The notes beneath the pieces were generated by a model. The model made no database searches. It saw nothing but the letters and a program-made list of their open reading frames with translations, and had not been told where the DNA came from. A program made the position numbers and the translations under genes. Shown here piece after piece: positions 8,027 to 16,221 of a DNA stretch of 40,724 bases. Position 1 is the stretch's first letter. Every line of letters starts with the position of its first letter. This DNA comes from Bacteroidota bacterium (GTDB taxonomy: Bacteria; Bacteroidota; Bacteroidia; Bacteroidales; Tannerellaceae): contig JAEYVY010000004.1 of NCBI GenBank assembly GCA_023429375.1, forward strand, positions 1 through 40,724, read 5' to 3'.

Positions 8027-11000
8027 ATGTTAACTGTTTACAGAGCTTCTGCCGGAGCCGGAAAGACACATAAACTAACCGGAGAGTATCTTAAATTACT
8101 CTTCGCGCATCAAAATGCCTATCGCCGTATATTGGCGGTAACATTCACAAATAAGGCGACCGACGAAATGAAAAGCCGGATCGTCGAAGAACTTTATGTT
8201 TTGGCATCCGGAAAGAAATCTTCATTTGTTGGCTTACTTACCAGCGAATATCAACTCACAGAAGAGGTAGTACGAAGCAGGGCCAAAAAGGTTCTGATTA
8301 GTATTCTTCATGATTACGCGGCCTTCAATATTAGCACCATTGACCGTTTCTTTCAGCAAACCATGCGCGCCTTCACCCGTGAAATCGGCCTGCAAGGTGG
8401 ATACGGCATTGAAATGGATCAAGAGTTGGTATTAACCGAAGCTGTAGACAATTTATTAGCCGACCTCGAAAAGCCGGAAAACAAAGATTTGCTCAACTGG
8501 CTCCTTAGATTTGCGGAAGACAAGGTAGAGAATGGCGGAGAATGGAATCTTCGAAGAGAAATTATGGTTCTTGGTCATGAAATATTCAAAGAAAAGTACA
8601 AAGCATTCAGTACCGAGATAGCCAAAGACCTGGAGGATAAGCAAGCTCTGGAAAAATATAAAGAAGAACTGGTAAAAATAGTTCGTTCTGTCGAGTCCGA
8701 GGCAAAGCGATTAGGAGAGAAAGGGCTTGCCCTAATGGATCAATTCGGGTTAAAACCCACCGATTTCAAGAATGGGAGCCGGTCGCCTATGCGACTCTTT
8801 CAGAACTTGGCCAATGGCGATATGAAAGAGCCTACGGCTATGTTCTACAGTTTTGCAGACAATCCGGAAGGGTGTTATTCAAAAACTACCCCTGCAGCCA
8901 TTCAACAAATAATTGCCTGTGCCATGGATGCCGGTTTGAACGATTGTGTTAAAGCCGTTATCGCTTTGTTCGACAATCTGACGGCCTATCATACAGCGAG
9001 AGAAATCACCCGTTATTATTATACCCTTGGTATCCTGACGGACATTGCCGGTCAGATTGCAAAATACAGAGAAGAGAAAAACATCCTGTTGATTGCTGAT
9101 ACCACCGAACTATTGAATAAAATTATTGCCGGTAGTGAAACACCGTTTATCTACGAAAAGACGGGAACGAAGATTGATCATTATATGATTGATGAGTTTC
9201 AGGATACCAGCAAGATGCAATGGGATAATTTCCTCCCCTTGCTAAAGGAAAGTTTGTCACAGGCTTATACCAACCTGATTGTTGGCGACGTTAAACAAAG
9301 TATTTACCGCTTTCGTAACTCAGATTGGACATTGTTGGACAGCCAGGTTCAACAAGACTTCCCTACAGAACAGTTAAGAGAAGAAACGCTTGTAGAAAAT
9401 TGGAGAAGTTGTCGCCATATAGTCGATTTCAACAACGCCTTCTTTACGGTATCCCCCGCCCTCTTGCAGGCCCAATATAACGAACAGGTTGAATTATCGT
9501 CACTACAAGAAATAGAGAAAGCAGCGTTTACCTCTAGAATTAATAAGGCATACGATAAAAGCCTCCAACTGACGCCTGATGCATTTGCGAACCGAATGGG
9601 ACATGTGCAAATCAACTTCATCCCAAACGAGGAAGATATCGACTGGAAGGAAGAATCGCTAAAAAAACTTCCTGAAACAATAGAACACCTGCAGGATAGC
9701 GGCTATCAACTCAAAGACATTGCCATACTGGTACGTACCAATAACGAAGGTGCCGCTGTGGCTGAGTTATTGCTGAATCATAAAGAGAGCCATCCTGACG
9801 GGAAATACAAATACGATATTATCTCGGACGATGCCCTATTTGTAAACAGTTCCGCTGCCGTTCGATTTATCGTAGCCATATTGAGGCACCTGAAGAATCG
9901 CGAAGACAAAACGAATCGCCAGATGGCTCTTTTTACCTATATAGCACTTACAGACAGTTTTGACCATACAGTTGCCGGCTTCTCGGAAGAAGAAGAAAAG
10001 ACATTACACGATTTATCCAGACGTTCGTTATATGAAATGACCGAGGGTGTATACCGGTTATTTGAAAACATTATTCCTGAGAATGAGCAGGTATTTGTAC
10101 AAGCTTTTCTAGATCTGGTACTCGAAGTCACGAAAAAGGAGAATGGAGATATCGGCCGTTTCTTGAAATGGTGGGACGAAGGAGGAAGCCGAAAAACGAT
10201 TACAACGCCAAACGAACAGGATGCCATACGCATCATGACCATACATAAGTCCAAAGGACTCGGGTTCAAGGCCGTAATCATACCTTTCTGCGATTGGGAG
10301 ATAGACCATAAACCAACTAAGCAGGTGATTCTATGGTGCCAACCCGATACGACACCATTCAATCAACTCCATCTGGTACCCGTAAAATACGGTCAGATTC
10401 TGTCAAATACCTATTTTGCTAGAGATTATTTCAAAGAGAAATTACACGCTTTCATCGACAATCTGAACACATTATATGTGGCATTTACCCGTGCAAAAGA
10501 AGAATTAATCGTATTCGCACCACGCCCCAAGAAGGTTGATGAGTCAGGCGCAGGATTAACAAAAGCCGGGAGTATATCCGAACTTTTATGGATGGGGCTG
10601 TATGCTCAATCGACTGAAACGAACAACAAAAATGTGGACCTATCCGGAGCATTCCGGCCAGAAGATAACTGCTTTGAATTGGGCGAATGGTATAAAACAG
10701 CTCAGGAAATAAAATCGGACGATATAAGCGAATTTCCAACAGGAAAATTCCATTCAGTAGCATCAGAAGATCGATTGCATCTTCGCTTACGTGGTAGGAA
10801 TTTATTTTTCGACGACAAGCAGAGAAAACAAGGAGCTGTTATGCACGACCTGCTAAGCATGATTTATACGGTCGAAGATATTCAACCTGCAGTAGAAAGT
10901 TGTTATCTTTCCGGTATCATCACCCTAGAGGAGGCATACTATCATATGGAACGCTTATCAGGTCTGCTTACCAGAGCCGATGTAAGCGCTTGGTACGATG

Positions 11001-11248
11001 GCTCCCATCAAGTGCTGAACGAAACAGCTATTCTCTTCGGCAATGGTTTTTCAAAACGTCCCGACAGAATTATGATACGCAATGGAGAAGTTATCGTAGT
11101 AGATTATAAATTTGGGGAAAAAGAAGAGAAAAAATATCATAAACAACTTAAAGAATATATGGCGCTCATCCGCCAAATTGGCTATAAACAGGTAAAAGGC
11201 TATGTATGGTATATAGAGTTGGATAAAATTGAAGAAGTGATTGGCTGA
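8027..11248 (+). CDS. UvrD-type helicase/nuclease, AddA-like
   Basis: A 1073-residue superfamily 1 helicase with a fused PD-(D/E)XK nuclease domain, the architecture of AddA/RecB, which process double-strand DNA ends for recombination. Walker A is at residues 7-15 (ASAGAGKTH), motif Ia is TFTNKATDEM, the DEFQD Walker B lies at about 389-393, motif III is GDVKQSIYRFR, motif V is TIHKSKGLGF and motif VI is TLYVAFTRAKEEL. The nuclease motif VVDYKFG lies at about 1024-1030 with the preceding conserved region around RPDRIMIR. An AddB-like partner normally accompanies AddA; none is adjacent here, so it must be elsewhere or this is a stand-alone relative. Confidence 0.88.
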   Translation: MLTVYRASAGAGKTHKLTGEYLKLLFAHQNAYRRILAVTFTNKATDEMKSRIVEELYVLASGKKSSFVGLLTSEYQLTEEVVRSRAKKVLISILHDYAAFNISTIDRFFQQTMRAFTREIGLQGGYGIEMDQELVLTEAVDNLLADLEKPENKDLLNWLLRFAEDKVENGGEWNLRREIMVLGHEIFKEKYKAFSTEIAKDLEDKQALEKYKEELVKIVRSVESEAKRLGEKGLALMDQFGLKPTDFKNGSRSPMRLFQNLANGDMKEPTAMFYSFADNPEGCYSKTTPAAIQQIIACAMDAGLNDCVKAVIALFDNLTAYHTAREITRYYYTLGILTDIAGQIAKYREEKNILLIADTTELLNKIIAGSETPFIYEKTGTKIDHYMIDEFQDTSKMQWDNFLPLLKESLSQAYTNLIVGDVKQSIYRFRNSDWTLLDSQVQQDFPTEQLREETLVENWRSCRHIVDFNNAFFTVSPALLQAQYNEQVELSSLQEIEKAAFTSRINKAYDKSLQLTPDAFANRMGHVQINFIPNEEDIDWKEESLKKLPETIEHLQDSGYQLKDIAILVRTNNEGAAVAELLLNHKESHPDGKYKYDIISDDALFVNSSAAVRFIVAILRHLKNREDKTNRQMALFTYIALTDSFDHTVAGFSEEEEKTLHDLSRRSLYEMTEGVYRLFENIIPENEQVFVQAFLDLVLEVTKKENGDIGRFLKWWDEGGSRKTITTPNEQDAIRIMTIHKSKGLGFKAVIIPFCDWEIDHKPTKQVILWCQPDTTPFNQLHLVPVKYGQILSNTYFARDYFKEKLHAFIDNLNTLYVAFTRAKEELIVFAPRPKKVDESGAGLTKAGSISELLWMGLYAQSTETNNKNVDLSGAFRPEDNCFELGEWYKTAQEIKSDDISEFPTGKFHSVASEDRLHLRLRGRNLFFDDKQRKQGAVMHDLLSMIYTVEDIQPAVESCYLSGIITLEEAYYHMERLSGLLTRADVSAWYDGSHQVLNETAILFGNGFSKRPDRIMIRNGEVIVVDYKFGEKEEKKYHKQLKEYMALIRQIGYKQVKGYVWYIELDKIEEVIG

Positions 11249-11277
11249 TATTATTTTTTATATTCCATAAAATTAAA

Positions 11278-11285
11278 TACTTTTG
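11278..11285 (+). promoter_or_regulatory. -7 box of the psd-pssA promoter
   Basis: TACTTTTG fits TAnnTTTG, 51 bp before the psd start, in the 88-bp gap after the helicase gene. No convincing -33 element. Confidence 0.5.
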
Positions 11286-11336
11286 CGCATTCTATAAGAT
11301 TAAAATGACAGTGTAAGCACTCATCAATTATAAGGA

Positions 11337-12011
11337 ATGAAAGTACATAGAGAAGGAACAGGATTATTATTATCTTTATTTACAATTCTTTTTTTCATCA
11401 ACCTTGCCATCTATCATACCATTGGCAAAGGTACTTTATTCTATACTGTTTTCGGTATATCTGCTATACTGTTCTTACTTGTCCTTAATTTCTTCCGTAG
11501 CCCATACAGAAGGTTTCCTTATGATTCAGAAGGGCTTGTAATTGCACCTGCCGATGGGACTATCGTAGCCATCGAAGAAGTGATGGAGAATGAGATTTTA
11601 AATGAGAAAAGGCTTCAGATTTCCATATTCATGTCTGTATTTAACGTGCATGCCAACTGGTTTCCTGTAAACGGAACGGTAAAGCATGTTTCACATAACC
11701 CCGGACGCTTTATGGCAGCCTATCTTCCTAAAAGCAGTACAGAAAACGAACGTTCAGCAGTAGTTGTTACAACTCGTGACGGAGTTGATGTTCTTGCTCG
11801 TCAAATTGCAGGGGCAATGGCTCGACGGATTGTGACCTATGCGAAAGTTGGCGAGAAATGTAATGTAAACGATCAGATGGGTTTTATCAAATTTGGTTCG
11901 CGTGTGGATGTATATCTTCCTATTGGAACAGAAGTCCTGGTTGAAATGGATCAAAAAGTCACCGGAAATCAAACTCCGATTGCCCGTTTGGGAAAACCTA
12001 ATTCGCTTTAA
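11337..12011 (+). CDS. psd: phosphatidylserine decarboxylase proenzyme
   Basis: Makes phosphatidylethanolamine from phosphatidylserine at the inner membrane. The 224-residue length matches the short Psd type. Two hydrophobic segments (about residues 8-30 and 34-53) anchor the N-terminus. The conserved core has PADGTI, FMSVFNVHANWFPVNG, and the self-cleavage site FGS at G187-S188, where serinolysis creates the pyruvoyl group of the alpha chain. The stop (12009-12011) is followed within 15 bp by pssA, which makes the substrate, so the two steps of the pathway are co-transcribed. Confidence 0.96.
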   Translation: MKVHREGTGLLLSLFTILFFINLAIYHTIGKGTLFYTVFGISAILFLLVLNFFRSPYRRFPYDSEGLVIAPADGTIVAIEEVMENEILNEKRLQISIFMSVFNVHANWFPVNGTVKHVSHNPGRFMAAYLPKSSTENERSAVVVTTRDGVDVLARQIAGAMARRIVTYAKVGEKCNVNDQMGFIKFGSRVDVYLPIGTEVLVEMDQKVTGNQTPIARLGKPNSL

Positions 12012-12026
12012 TTGAAGATTTCGGAA

Positions 12027-12725
12027 ATGAAAATCACCAAGTACATCCCCAATACAATTACCTCATTAAGTCTGGTTTGCGGTTGTATCTCTTGTGTTAT
12101 GGCTTTTAAAGGCTATATCCTATATGCTACGCTCTGGATTATCATGGGTGCTGTGTTTGACTTCTTCGACGGTTTTGCAGCCCGTATGTTAAATGCCTTT
12201 TCTACGATAGGCAAAGATTTGGATTCATTGGCCGACTTAGTAAGTTTCGGAGTCGCTCCGGGAATGATTCTCTTTTGCCTTCTCAATCAGGCTGCTCCTT
12301 CGTTACCTTTAGGTGGTATTAATGAATATATCCCTTATCTGGCATTTATCATTCCCGTATTTTCTGCATTGAGATTAGCTAAATTCAATAACGATACCCG
12401 CCAAACAACCTCCTTTATTGGTCTTCCTGTACCGGCTCATGCCCTGTTTCTTTCATCGGCAGCCTATTCGGTACAGCCGGTCATTCAAAACAATCCAAGT
12501 TTGTTTGTCGTATTGGCTATAATTATCTTCAGCATAACCTCTTTCCTTCTGGTTTCCGAAATACCAATGTTTTCGTTAAAGATTAAATCGCTCAGTTGGA
12601 AAGGGAACGAATTACGCTATATCCTTGTGGGCTGTTCAATTGTTTTTCTTCTCGTTTTCGGACTTCTTGGTTTAGCCGGAGCAATCCTCCTATATATAAT
12701 CTTGTCTATTTTTAACAAAAAGTGA
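12027..12725 (+). CDS. pssA: CDP-diacylglycerol-serine O-phosphatidyltransferase
   Basis: Integral membrane enzyme that makes phosphatidylserine from CDP-diacylglycerol and serine, feeding psd immediately upstream. The CDP-alcohol phosphotransferase signature is complete: D48-G49-x2-A52-R53-x8-G62-x3-D66-x3-D70. Several further transmembrane helices follow up to the C-terminus. The ATG at 12027 (MKITKYIPNTIT) is preferred over a TTG at 12012 that abuts the psd stop, because family members begin close to the IPNxIT motif. Confidence 0.95.
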   Translation: MKITKYIPNTITSLSLVCGCISCVMAFKGYILYATLWIIMGAVFDFFDGFAARMLNAFSTIGKDLDSLADLVSFGVAPGMILFCLLNQAAPSLPLGGINEYIPYLAFIIPVFSALRLAKFNNDTRQTTSFIGLPVPAHALFLSSAAYSVQPVIQNNPSLFVVLAIIIFSITSFLLVSEIPMFSLKIKSLSWKGNELRYILVGCSIVFLLVFGLLGLAGAILLYIILSIFNKK

Positions 12726-12739
12726 TCGATAAGATTGCT

Positions 12740-12747
12740 TATATTTG
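12740..12747 (+). promoter_or_regulatory. -7 box before the DUF4834 gene
   Basis: TATATTTG matches TAnnTTTG 36 bp before the ATG at 12784. It overlaps a possible in-frame TTG start at 12745, which argues that translation begins at 12784. Confidence 0.5.
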
Positions 12748-12783
12748 TGTTACGAACTATTTCCTAAAAGAATAATTACTGCT

Positions 12784-13044
12784 ATGTTCAAATTTATTTT
12801 TGTGTTGTTCTTCATGTTTCTGTTGCTCCTGTTCTTATTGGGGTTCTCTGTGATACGCACATTTAAGAACATTTTATTTGGAAAGGGAGGCAGCACAAAC
12901 TCTAGCGGACAAAAACGACAAACGTCAAATCGTCAACAATACTCTTCAAATTCGCGTCAGCAGACTACTAATCGCAAGAAGATCATCAGTAATGATGAAG
13001 GAGAATATGTAGATTACGAGGAAGTTAAAGATAGCGCAAAATAA
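12784..13044 (+). CDS. DUF4834 family small membrane protein
   Basis: An 86-residue protein with one strongly hydrophobic N-terminal helix (FKFIFVLFFMFLLLLFLLGF) and a soluble tail rich in Ser, Asn, Gln and basic residues, ending with the acidic DEGEYVDYEEVKD motif that is typical of DUF4834 in Bacteroidales. The function of the family is unknown. It usually lies next to pssA, as here. ATG 12784 is chosen because the promoter-like TATATTTG covers the upstream alternative start. Confidence 0.75.
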   Translation: MFKFIFVLFFMFLLLLFLLGFSVIRTFKNILFGKGGSTNSSGQKRQTSNRQQYSSNSRQQTTNRKKIISNDEGEYVDYEEVKDSAK

Positions 13045-13053
13045 GCTAGTCTC

Positions 13054-13494
13054 TTATCTTTTATTCCGAAAAAAGGAGGTCATCTCTGCAGCACATTCGG
13101 CTTCTAATACGCCACGTTTGATCGTAGCTTTGGGATGCATAGCCAAAGGTGCATATTTGGCAAAGCCCCGTTTTTCGTCGGAAGCACCATAAATAACACT
13201 CCCAATCTGAGCCCATCCAATGGCCCCTGCACACATGACACAGGGTTCTACCGTTACATAGAGACGGCAATCAGCCAAATATTTGGCACCCAATACCCCT
13301 GTTGCTGCTGTTATAGCCAACATCTCGGCATGAGCCGTTGGGTCGTTCAAACGTTCTGTCTGATTATGGGCACGAGCAATAATCCGATCATTGCAGACTA
13401 CAACAGCCCCAACAGGCACCTCACCTTCCTCAGCAGCTATACGTGCCTCATTCAATGCTTGCCGCATGAAATATTCGTCGTCCAACAGGCTCAT
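13054..13494 (-). CDS. tadA: tRNA-specific adenosine deaminase TadA
   Basis: Deaminates adenosine 34 to inosine in the tRNA-Arg(ACG) wobble position. The 146-residue protein has the zinc-dependent deaminase motifs H55-A-E57 and P84-C85-V-M-C88, the DPTAHAEMLAI context typical of TadA, and a conserved C-terminal helix (AAEMTSFFRNKR). Its start overlaps the stop of the small gene 13491-13718 by 4 bp (ATGA), so the two are translationally coupled. Confidence 0.95.
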   Translation of the reverse strand: MSLLDDEYFMRQALNEARIAAEEGEVPVGAVVVCNDRIIARAHNQTERLNDPTAHAEMLAITAATGVLGAKYLADCRLYVTVEPCVMCAGAIGWAQIGSVIYGASDEKRGFAKYAPLAMHPKATIKRGVLEAECAAEMTSFFRNKR

Positions 13495-13718
13495 CGTCTC
13501 ATTTCTATTTCTTTAAACAATGTGGGATAATCTTCATCCAAGGTGCGAAGTACATGCGAAAGGATGGTTTCGCGATACCAGCGAGATTTGTTCTGTATCT
13601 TATACTTTTGCAAATAACGTTCTACCGCCTTACACTCTTCGTCGTTGAGCATAAAAGCAACCTTGTGCACCCGAGGCTGTTTGGGCAATACCGGCGATTT
13701 TTTACGTACAGGTTTCAT
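13491..13718 (-). CDS. small basic protein, ribbon-helix-helix-like, coupled to tadA
   Basis: A 75-residue protein not confidently assigned. A basic, proline-containing N-terminus (KPVRKKSPVLPKQPRVHK) precedes a pattern of one beta strand (KVAFML) and two helices (DEECKAVERYLQKY, then SRWYRETILSHVLRTL) that resembles ribbon-helix-helix DNA-binding proteins of the CopG/MobC kind. The frame stays open a further 53 codons upstream, but the ATG at 13718 is preferred because a -7 box (TACATTTG) sits at 13733-13726, leaving an almost leaderless message. The stop overlaps the tadA start, so it is the first gene of a two-gene operon. Confidence 0.65.
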   Translation of the reverse strand: MKPVRKKSPVLPKQPRVHKVAFMLNDEECKAVERYLQKYKIQNKSRWYRETILSHVLRTLDEDYPTLFKEIEMRR

Positions 13719-13725
13719 TGTTCTG

Positions 13726-13733
13726 CAAATGTA
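13726..13733 (-). promoter_or_regulatory. -7 box for the RHH-like gene and tadA
   Basis: On the minus strand TACATTTG reads from 13733 to 13726, only 7 bp from the ATG at 13718. Transcription would start within a few bases of the start codon. Confidence 0.55.
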
Positions 13734-13765
13734 CACGGGTTCAGGAAAATAAAAAAGAAATTGGC

Positions 13766-13773
13766 TATATTTG
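13766..13773 (+). promoter_or_regulatory. -7 box for yraN
   Basis: TATATTTG reads on the plus strand 15 bp before the yraN ATG at 13789. With the minus-strand box at 13726-13733 it forms a compact divergent promoter pair. Confidence 0.55.
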
Positions 13774-13788
13774 TGCAAACAGACTCGT

Positions 13789-14157
13789 ATGGCAACACAT
13801 AACGACACAGGGAAAGAAGGCGAAGTAGAGGCTTGTGCCTGGCTAAAAAAGAAAGGGTACCAAATCCTGCATACCAATTGGAGATGGCATCACTACGAGC
13901 TGGATATTATCGCTTTGCAAGATAATGTTTTAGTTGTTATCGAAGTAAAAACTCGATCAGCAAATTTCCTCCTCCCGCCCGAAGAAGCTGTCACAAAAGC
14001 AAAAATCAGACGTATCGTAGCTGCAACGGATGCTTTCATCCGAAAAAACAAACTGGATATCGATGTTCGCTTTGACCTTATTCTTGTAATTAAAGAGAAG
14101 GGCACGCATCAAATAGACCATATCGAAGATGCCTTTTATGCACCCATCAAAAATTAA
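13789..14157 (+). CDS. YraN / UPF0102 family endonuclease-like protein
   Basis: A 122-residue protein of the UPF0102 family, which has a Holliday-junction-resolvase-like PD-(D/E)XK fold. Family motifs are all visible: GKEGEVEACAWLKKKGYQIL with the conserved Glu, then HYELDIIALQDNVLVVIEVKTRS with the catalytic D...E-x-K. The biological role is not settled. ATG 13789 (MATHNDTGKEGE) is chosen rather than an upstream TTG (13771), since the latter overlaps the -7 box. Confidence 0.9.
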   Translation: MATHNDTGKEGEVEACAWLKKKGYQILHTNWRWHHYELDIIALQDNVLVVIEVKTRSANFLLPPEEAVTKAKIRRIVAATDAFIRKNKLDIDVRFDLILVIKEKGTHQIDHIEDAFYAPIKN

Positions 14158-14169
14158 ATCTATCGCTAT

Positions 14170-14523
14170 ATGAATATCGAAGAAGTACGTGAATACTGCT
14201 TAAGCCTAAAGAATACGACTGAACATTTTCCGTTTGATGACGTAACACTCGTATTCAAAGTGGAAAACAAAATGTATCTCTTGATTGCTCTTGATGCAGA
14301 TGAGCCGAAGATTTCACTAAAATGTAATCCGGAATATACTGATGAACTTCGCGACAGATACAGTGCCGTAGAAGAAGCTTATCACTTTAATAAGAAATAC
14401 TGGAACTCCATTTACCTGAACCGGGATATGTCGGATAAAGATATCAGAAAATGGATTGATCATTCCTATCGGGAGGTGATTGCCAAACTACCTAAAAAAA
14501 TCCGGGACAACTATGCAGAATAA
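14170..14523 (+). CDS. MmcQ/YjbR family DNA-binding protein
   Basis: A 117-residue protein with the double-wing fold family motifs: an N-terminal helix (EEVREYCLSLKNTTEHFPF), VFKVENKMYLLIAL, the ISLKCNPEYTDELRDRY segment, and the C-terminal AYHFNKKYWNSIYLN...DKDIRKWIDHSYREVIAKLPKK pattern. Members are small cytoplasmic proteins of unknown exact role. It is 12 bp after yraN and overlaps birA by 11 bp, indicating one transcript. Confidence 0.88.
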   Translation: MNIEEVREYCLSLKNTTEHFPFDDVTLVFKVENKMYLLIALDADEPKISLKCNPEYTDELRDRYSAVEEAYHFNKKYWNSIYLNRDMSDKDIRKWIDHSYREVIAKLPKKIRDNYAE

Positions 14524-15259
14524 TTCACATGAACCCATGGTGATAAGACTTTCTGAAACCTTATCTACCAATAGCCATTTACGCAGCCTGCTGAAAGAAA
14601 AGAAGCTACCGGAAGGCAGCCTTGTGATTACCAGCTTTCAGACTGCCGGACGAGGGCAAGCCGGTAATTCGTGGGAATCGGAATCCGGCAAAAATCTTAC
14701 GTTCAGTATGGTCATTTATCCCGAGGTAATTGCGGCCAAGGAACAGTTTCTTATTTCGCAGATTACAGCCCTCAGCGTAAAAGAAACCTTGTCTGAGTAC
14801 ACAGACTCTATCCGTGTGAAATGGCCCAATGATATCTACTGGAAAGACCGTAAGATTTGTGGCATGCTGATTGAGAACGATCTGGCAGGATACACGATTT
14901 ACTGTTCAATCTGCGGCATAGGGATCAACATCAATCAAAGAGAATTCTTTAGCGATGCGCCTAACCCTGTATCTCTAAGTCAGATTACCGGACTTGAATA
15001 CAACCTCGATGAGATATTAGATCGATTCCGACATCATTTCTATCGCCTCTATATTGAACTTTTGCAAGGACAGAAAGAGTTTATCCGCCTGCAATACAGA
15101 GATGCGCTCTATAGAGGTGATGGTTATTATACCTATCAGGATGCGAATGGTGTATTCGAAGCAGAAATTGATGATATCGAACCTACTGGTCATTTAATTT
15201 TAAAATTAAAAAACGAAGAAAGAAGGCGTTACGCATTTAAAGAAGTGACGATAAAATAA
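14513..15259 (+). CDS. birA: biotin-[acetyl-CoA-carboxylase] ligase
   Basis: Attaches biotin to the biotin carboxyl carrier subunit through biotinyl-5'-AMP. The 248-residue protein lacks the N-terminal winged helix of E. coli BirA, so it is probably a ligase only, not a repressor. Catalytic motifs are visible: STNSHLR, QTAGRGQAGNSW (biotinyl-AMP loop), KWPNDIYW, KICGMLIEN and GIGININQ, plus a small C-terminal SH3-like domain. ATG 14513 overlaps the preceding gene by 11 bp; the alternatives at 14480 and 14537 are in the same frame. Confidence 0.93.
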   Translation: MQNNSHEPMVIRLSETLSTNSHLRSLLKEKKLPEGSLVITSFQTAGRGQAGNSWESESGKNLTFSMVIYPEVIAAKEQFLISQITALSVKETLSEYTDSIRVKWPNDIYWKDRKICGMLIENDLAGYTIYCSICGIGININQREFFSDAPNPVSLSQITGLEYNLDEILDRFRHHFYRLYIELLQGQKEFIRLQYRDALYRGDGYYTYQDANGVFEAEIDDIEPTGHLILKLKNEERRRYAFKEVTIK

Positions 15260-15263
15260 CACA

Positions 15264-15324
15264 GCCTGATTTTCTCACGAAAAACAGGCCGTTCATCTGT
15301 TTGAAGTACGGTTGGGGAAACCGT
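15264..15324 (+). other. two hairpins after birA
   Basis: GCCTGATTTTC (15264-15274) pairs with GAAAAACAGGC (15279-15289) with one A-A mismatch and a 4-nt loop. A second hairpin, ACGGTT-GGGGA-AACCGT, lies at 15308-15324. Neither is followed by a long T-run, so these may be a weak terminator or 3' structure of the birA transcript. Confidence 0.45.
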
Positions 15325-15372
15325 GTATATGTGTGCCTTATTGCACTGTAAAATTATAGGCTGGGAATTACA

Positions 15373-15401
15373 ATGAGACGACAATCATAGTACAGTCTCA
15401 T
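15373..15401. promoter_or_regulatory. inverted repeat just upstream of the pyrH promoter
   Basis: ATGAGAC (15373-15379) and GTCTCAT (15395-15401) are perfect 7-bp inverted repeats separated by 15 bp, ending 10 bp before the -7 box of pyrH. The site covers the expected -33 region and is a candidate operator; no regulator is known for it. Confidence 0.4.
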
Positions 15402-15411
15402 GAACTTGTAT

Positions 15412-15419
15412 TACATTTG
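15412..15419 (+). promoter_or_regulatory. -7 box of the pyrH promoter
   Basis: TACATTTG matches TAnnTTTG, 23 bp before the pyrH ATG. Confidence 0.6.
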
Positions 15420-15442
15420 TAAATAACTCAAACAATAAAACA

Positions 15443-16153
15443 ATGGCCAATTATAAAAGGATACTTCTCAAACTTAGTGGAGAATCCCTTATGGGAGGAA
15501 AGCAATACGGAATAGACGAAGACAGATTGAACGAATATGCTACGCAAATACGTGAAATAGCAGAGATGGGCGTACAGATCGGTATCGTAATCGGAGGAGG
15601 CAATATCTTCCGTGGACTTAGCGGTGCTTCGAAAGGATTTGATCGTGTGAAAGGAGACCAAATGGGAATGCTTGCCACGGTAATCAATAGTCTTGCATTA
15701 AGCTCGGCTTTGACGGCTCAGGGCGTAAAAGCAAAGGTCTTAACGGCTATCCGTATGGAACCTATCGGAGAGTTCTATAGCAAATGGAAAGCCATCGAAC
15801 TGCTTGAACAAGGCTATGTTGTCATTATGTCGTGCGGTACTGGCAATCCATTCTTTACTACCGACACCGGCTCTTCATTGAGAGGTATAGAAATTGAAGC
15901 CGATGTGATGCTTAAGGGTACACGCGTAGACGGTATCTATACAGCCGATCCGGAAAAAGATCCGACAGCTACGAAGTTTAAAGAAATTACCTACGACGAG
16001 ATTTACAATAGAGGACTGAAAGTGATGGATCTCACGGCCACCACCATGTGTAAAGAGAACAACCTTCCTATCATTGTTTTCGATATGGACACCAATGGCA
16101 ACCTGAAAAAGGTGATGGAAGGTGAGGATATCGGAACTTTGGTACATAATTAA
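15443..16153 (+). CDS. pyrH: uridylate kinase
   Basis: PyrH phosphorylates UMP to UDP and is an essential step of pyrimidine nucleotide synthesis. The 236-residue amino-acid-kinase-fold protein shows KLSGESLMGG at the start, the glycine loop IGGGNIFRG, the UMP-binding region GDQMGMLAT, the SCGTGNPFFTTDTG motif, and DVMLKGTRVDGIYTADPEKDP. The usual neighbour frr (ribosome recycling factor) is not next to it here. It has its own promoter box and is followed by a structured intergenic region. Confidence 0.97.
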   Translation: MANYKRILLKLSGESLMGGKQYGIDEDRLNEYATQIREIAEMGVQIGIVIGGGNIFRGLSGASKGFDRVKGDQMGMLATVINSLALSSALTAQGVKAKVLTAIRMEPIGEFYSKWKAIELLEQGYVVIMSCGTGNPFFTTDTGSSLRGIEIEADVMLKGTRVDGIYTADPEKDPTATKFKEITYDEIYNRGLKVMDLTATTMCKENNLPIIVFDMDTNGNLKKVMEGEDIGTLVHN

Positions 16154-16221
16154 TATGCCAATCCAATAAATTGAATTGCAGACCACCAACGTATCCTGCA
16201 AATTCATATAACTTATTTATC

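Noticed and set aside
9937..10362. 141-codon open frame on the minus strand
   Set aside because: Lies wholly inside the helicase gene and mirrors its codons; no family features.
12012..12026. TTG start for pssA directly after the psd stop
   Set aside because: The ATG at 12027 gives the family-typical N-terminus and a normal spacing; the TTG would add five residues with no support.
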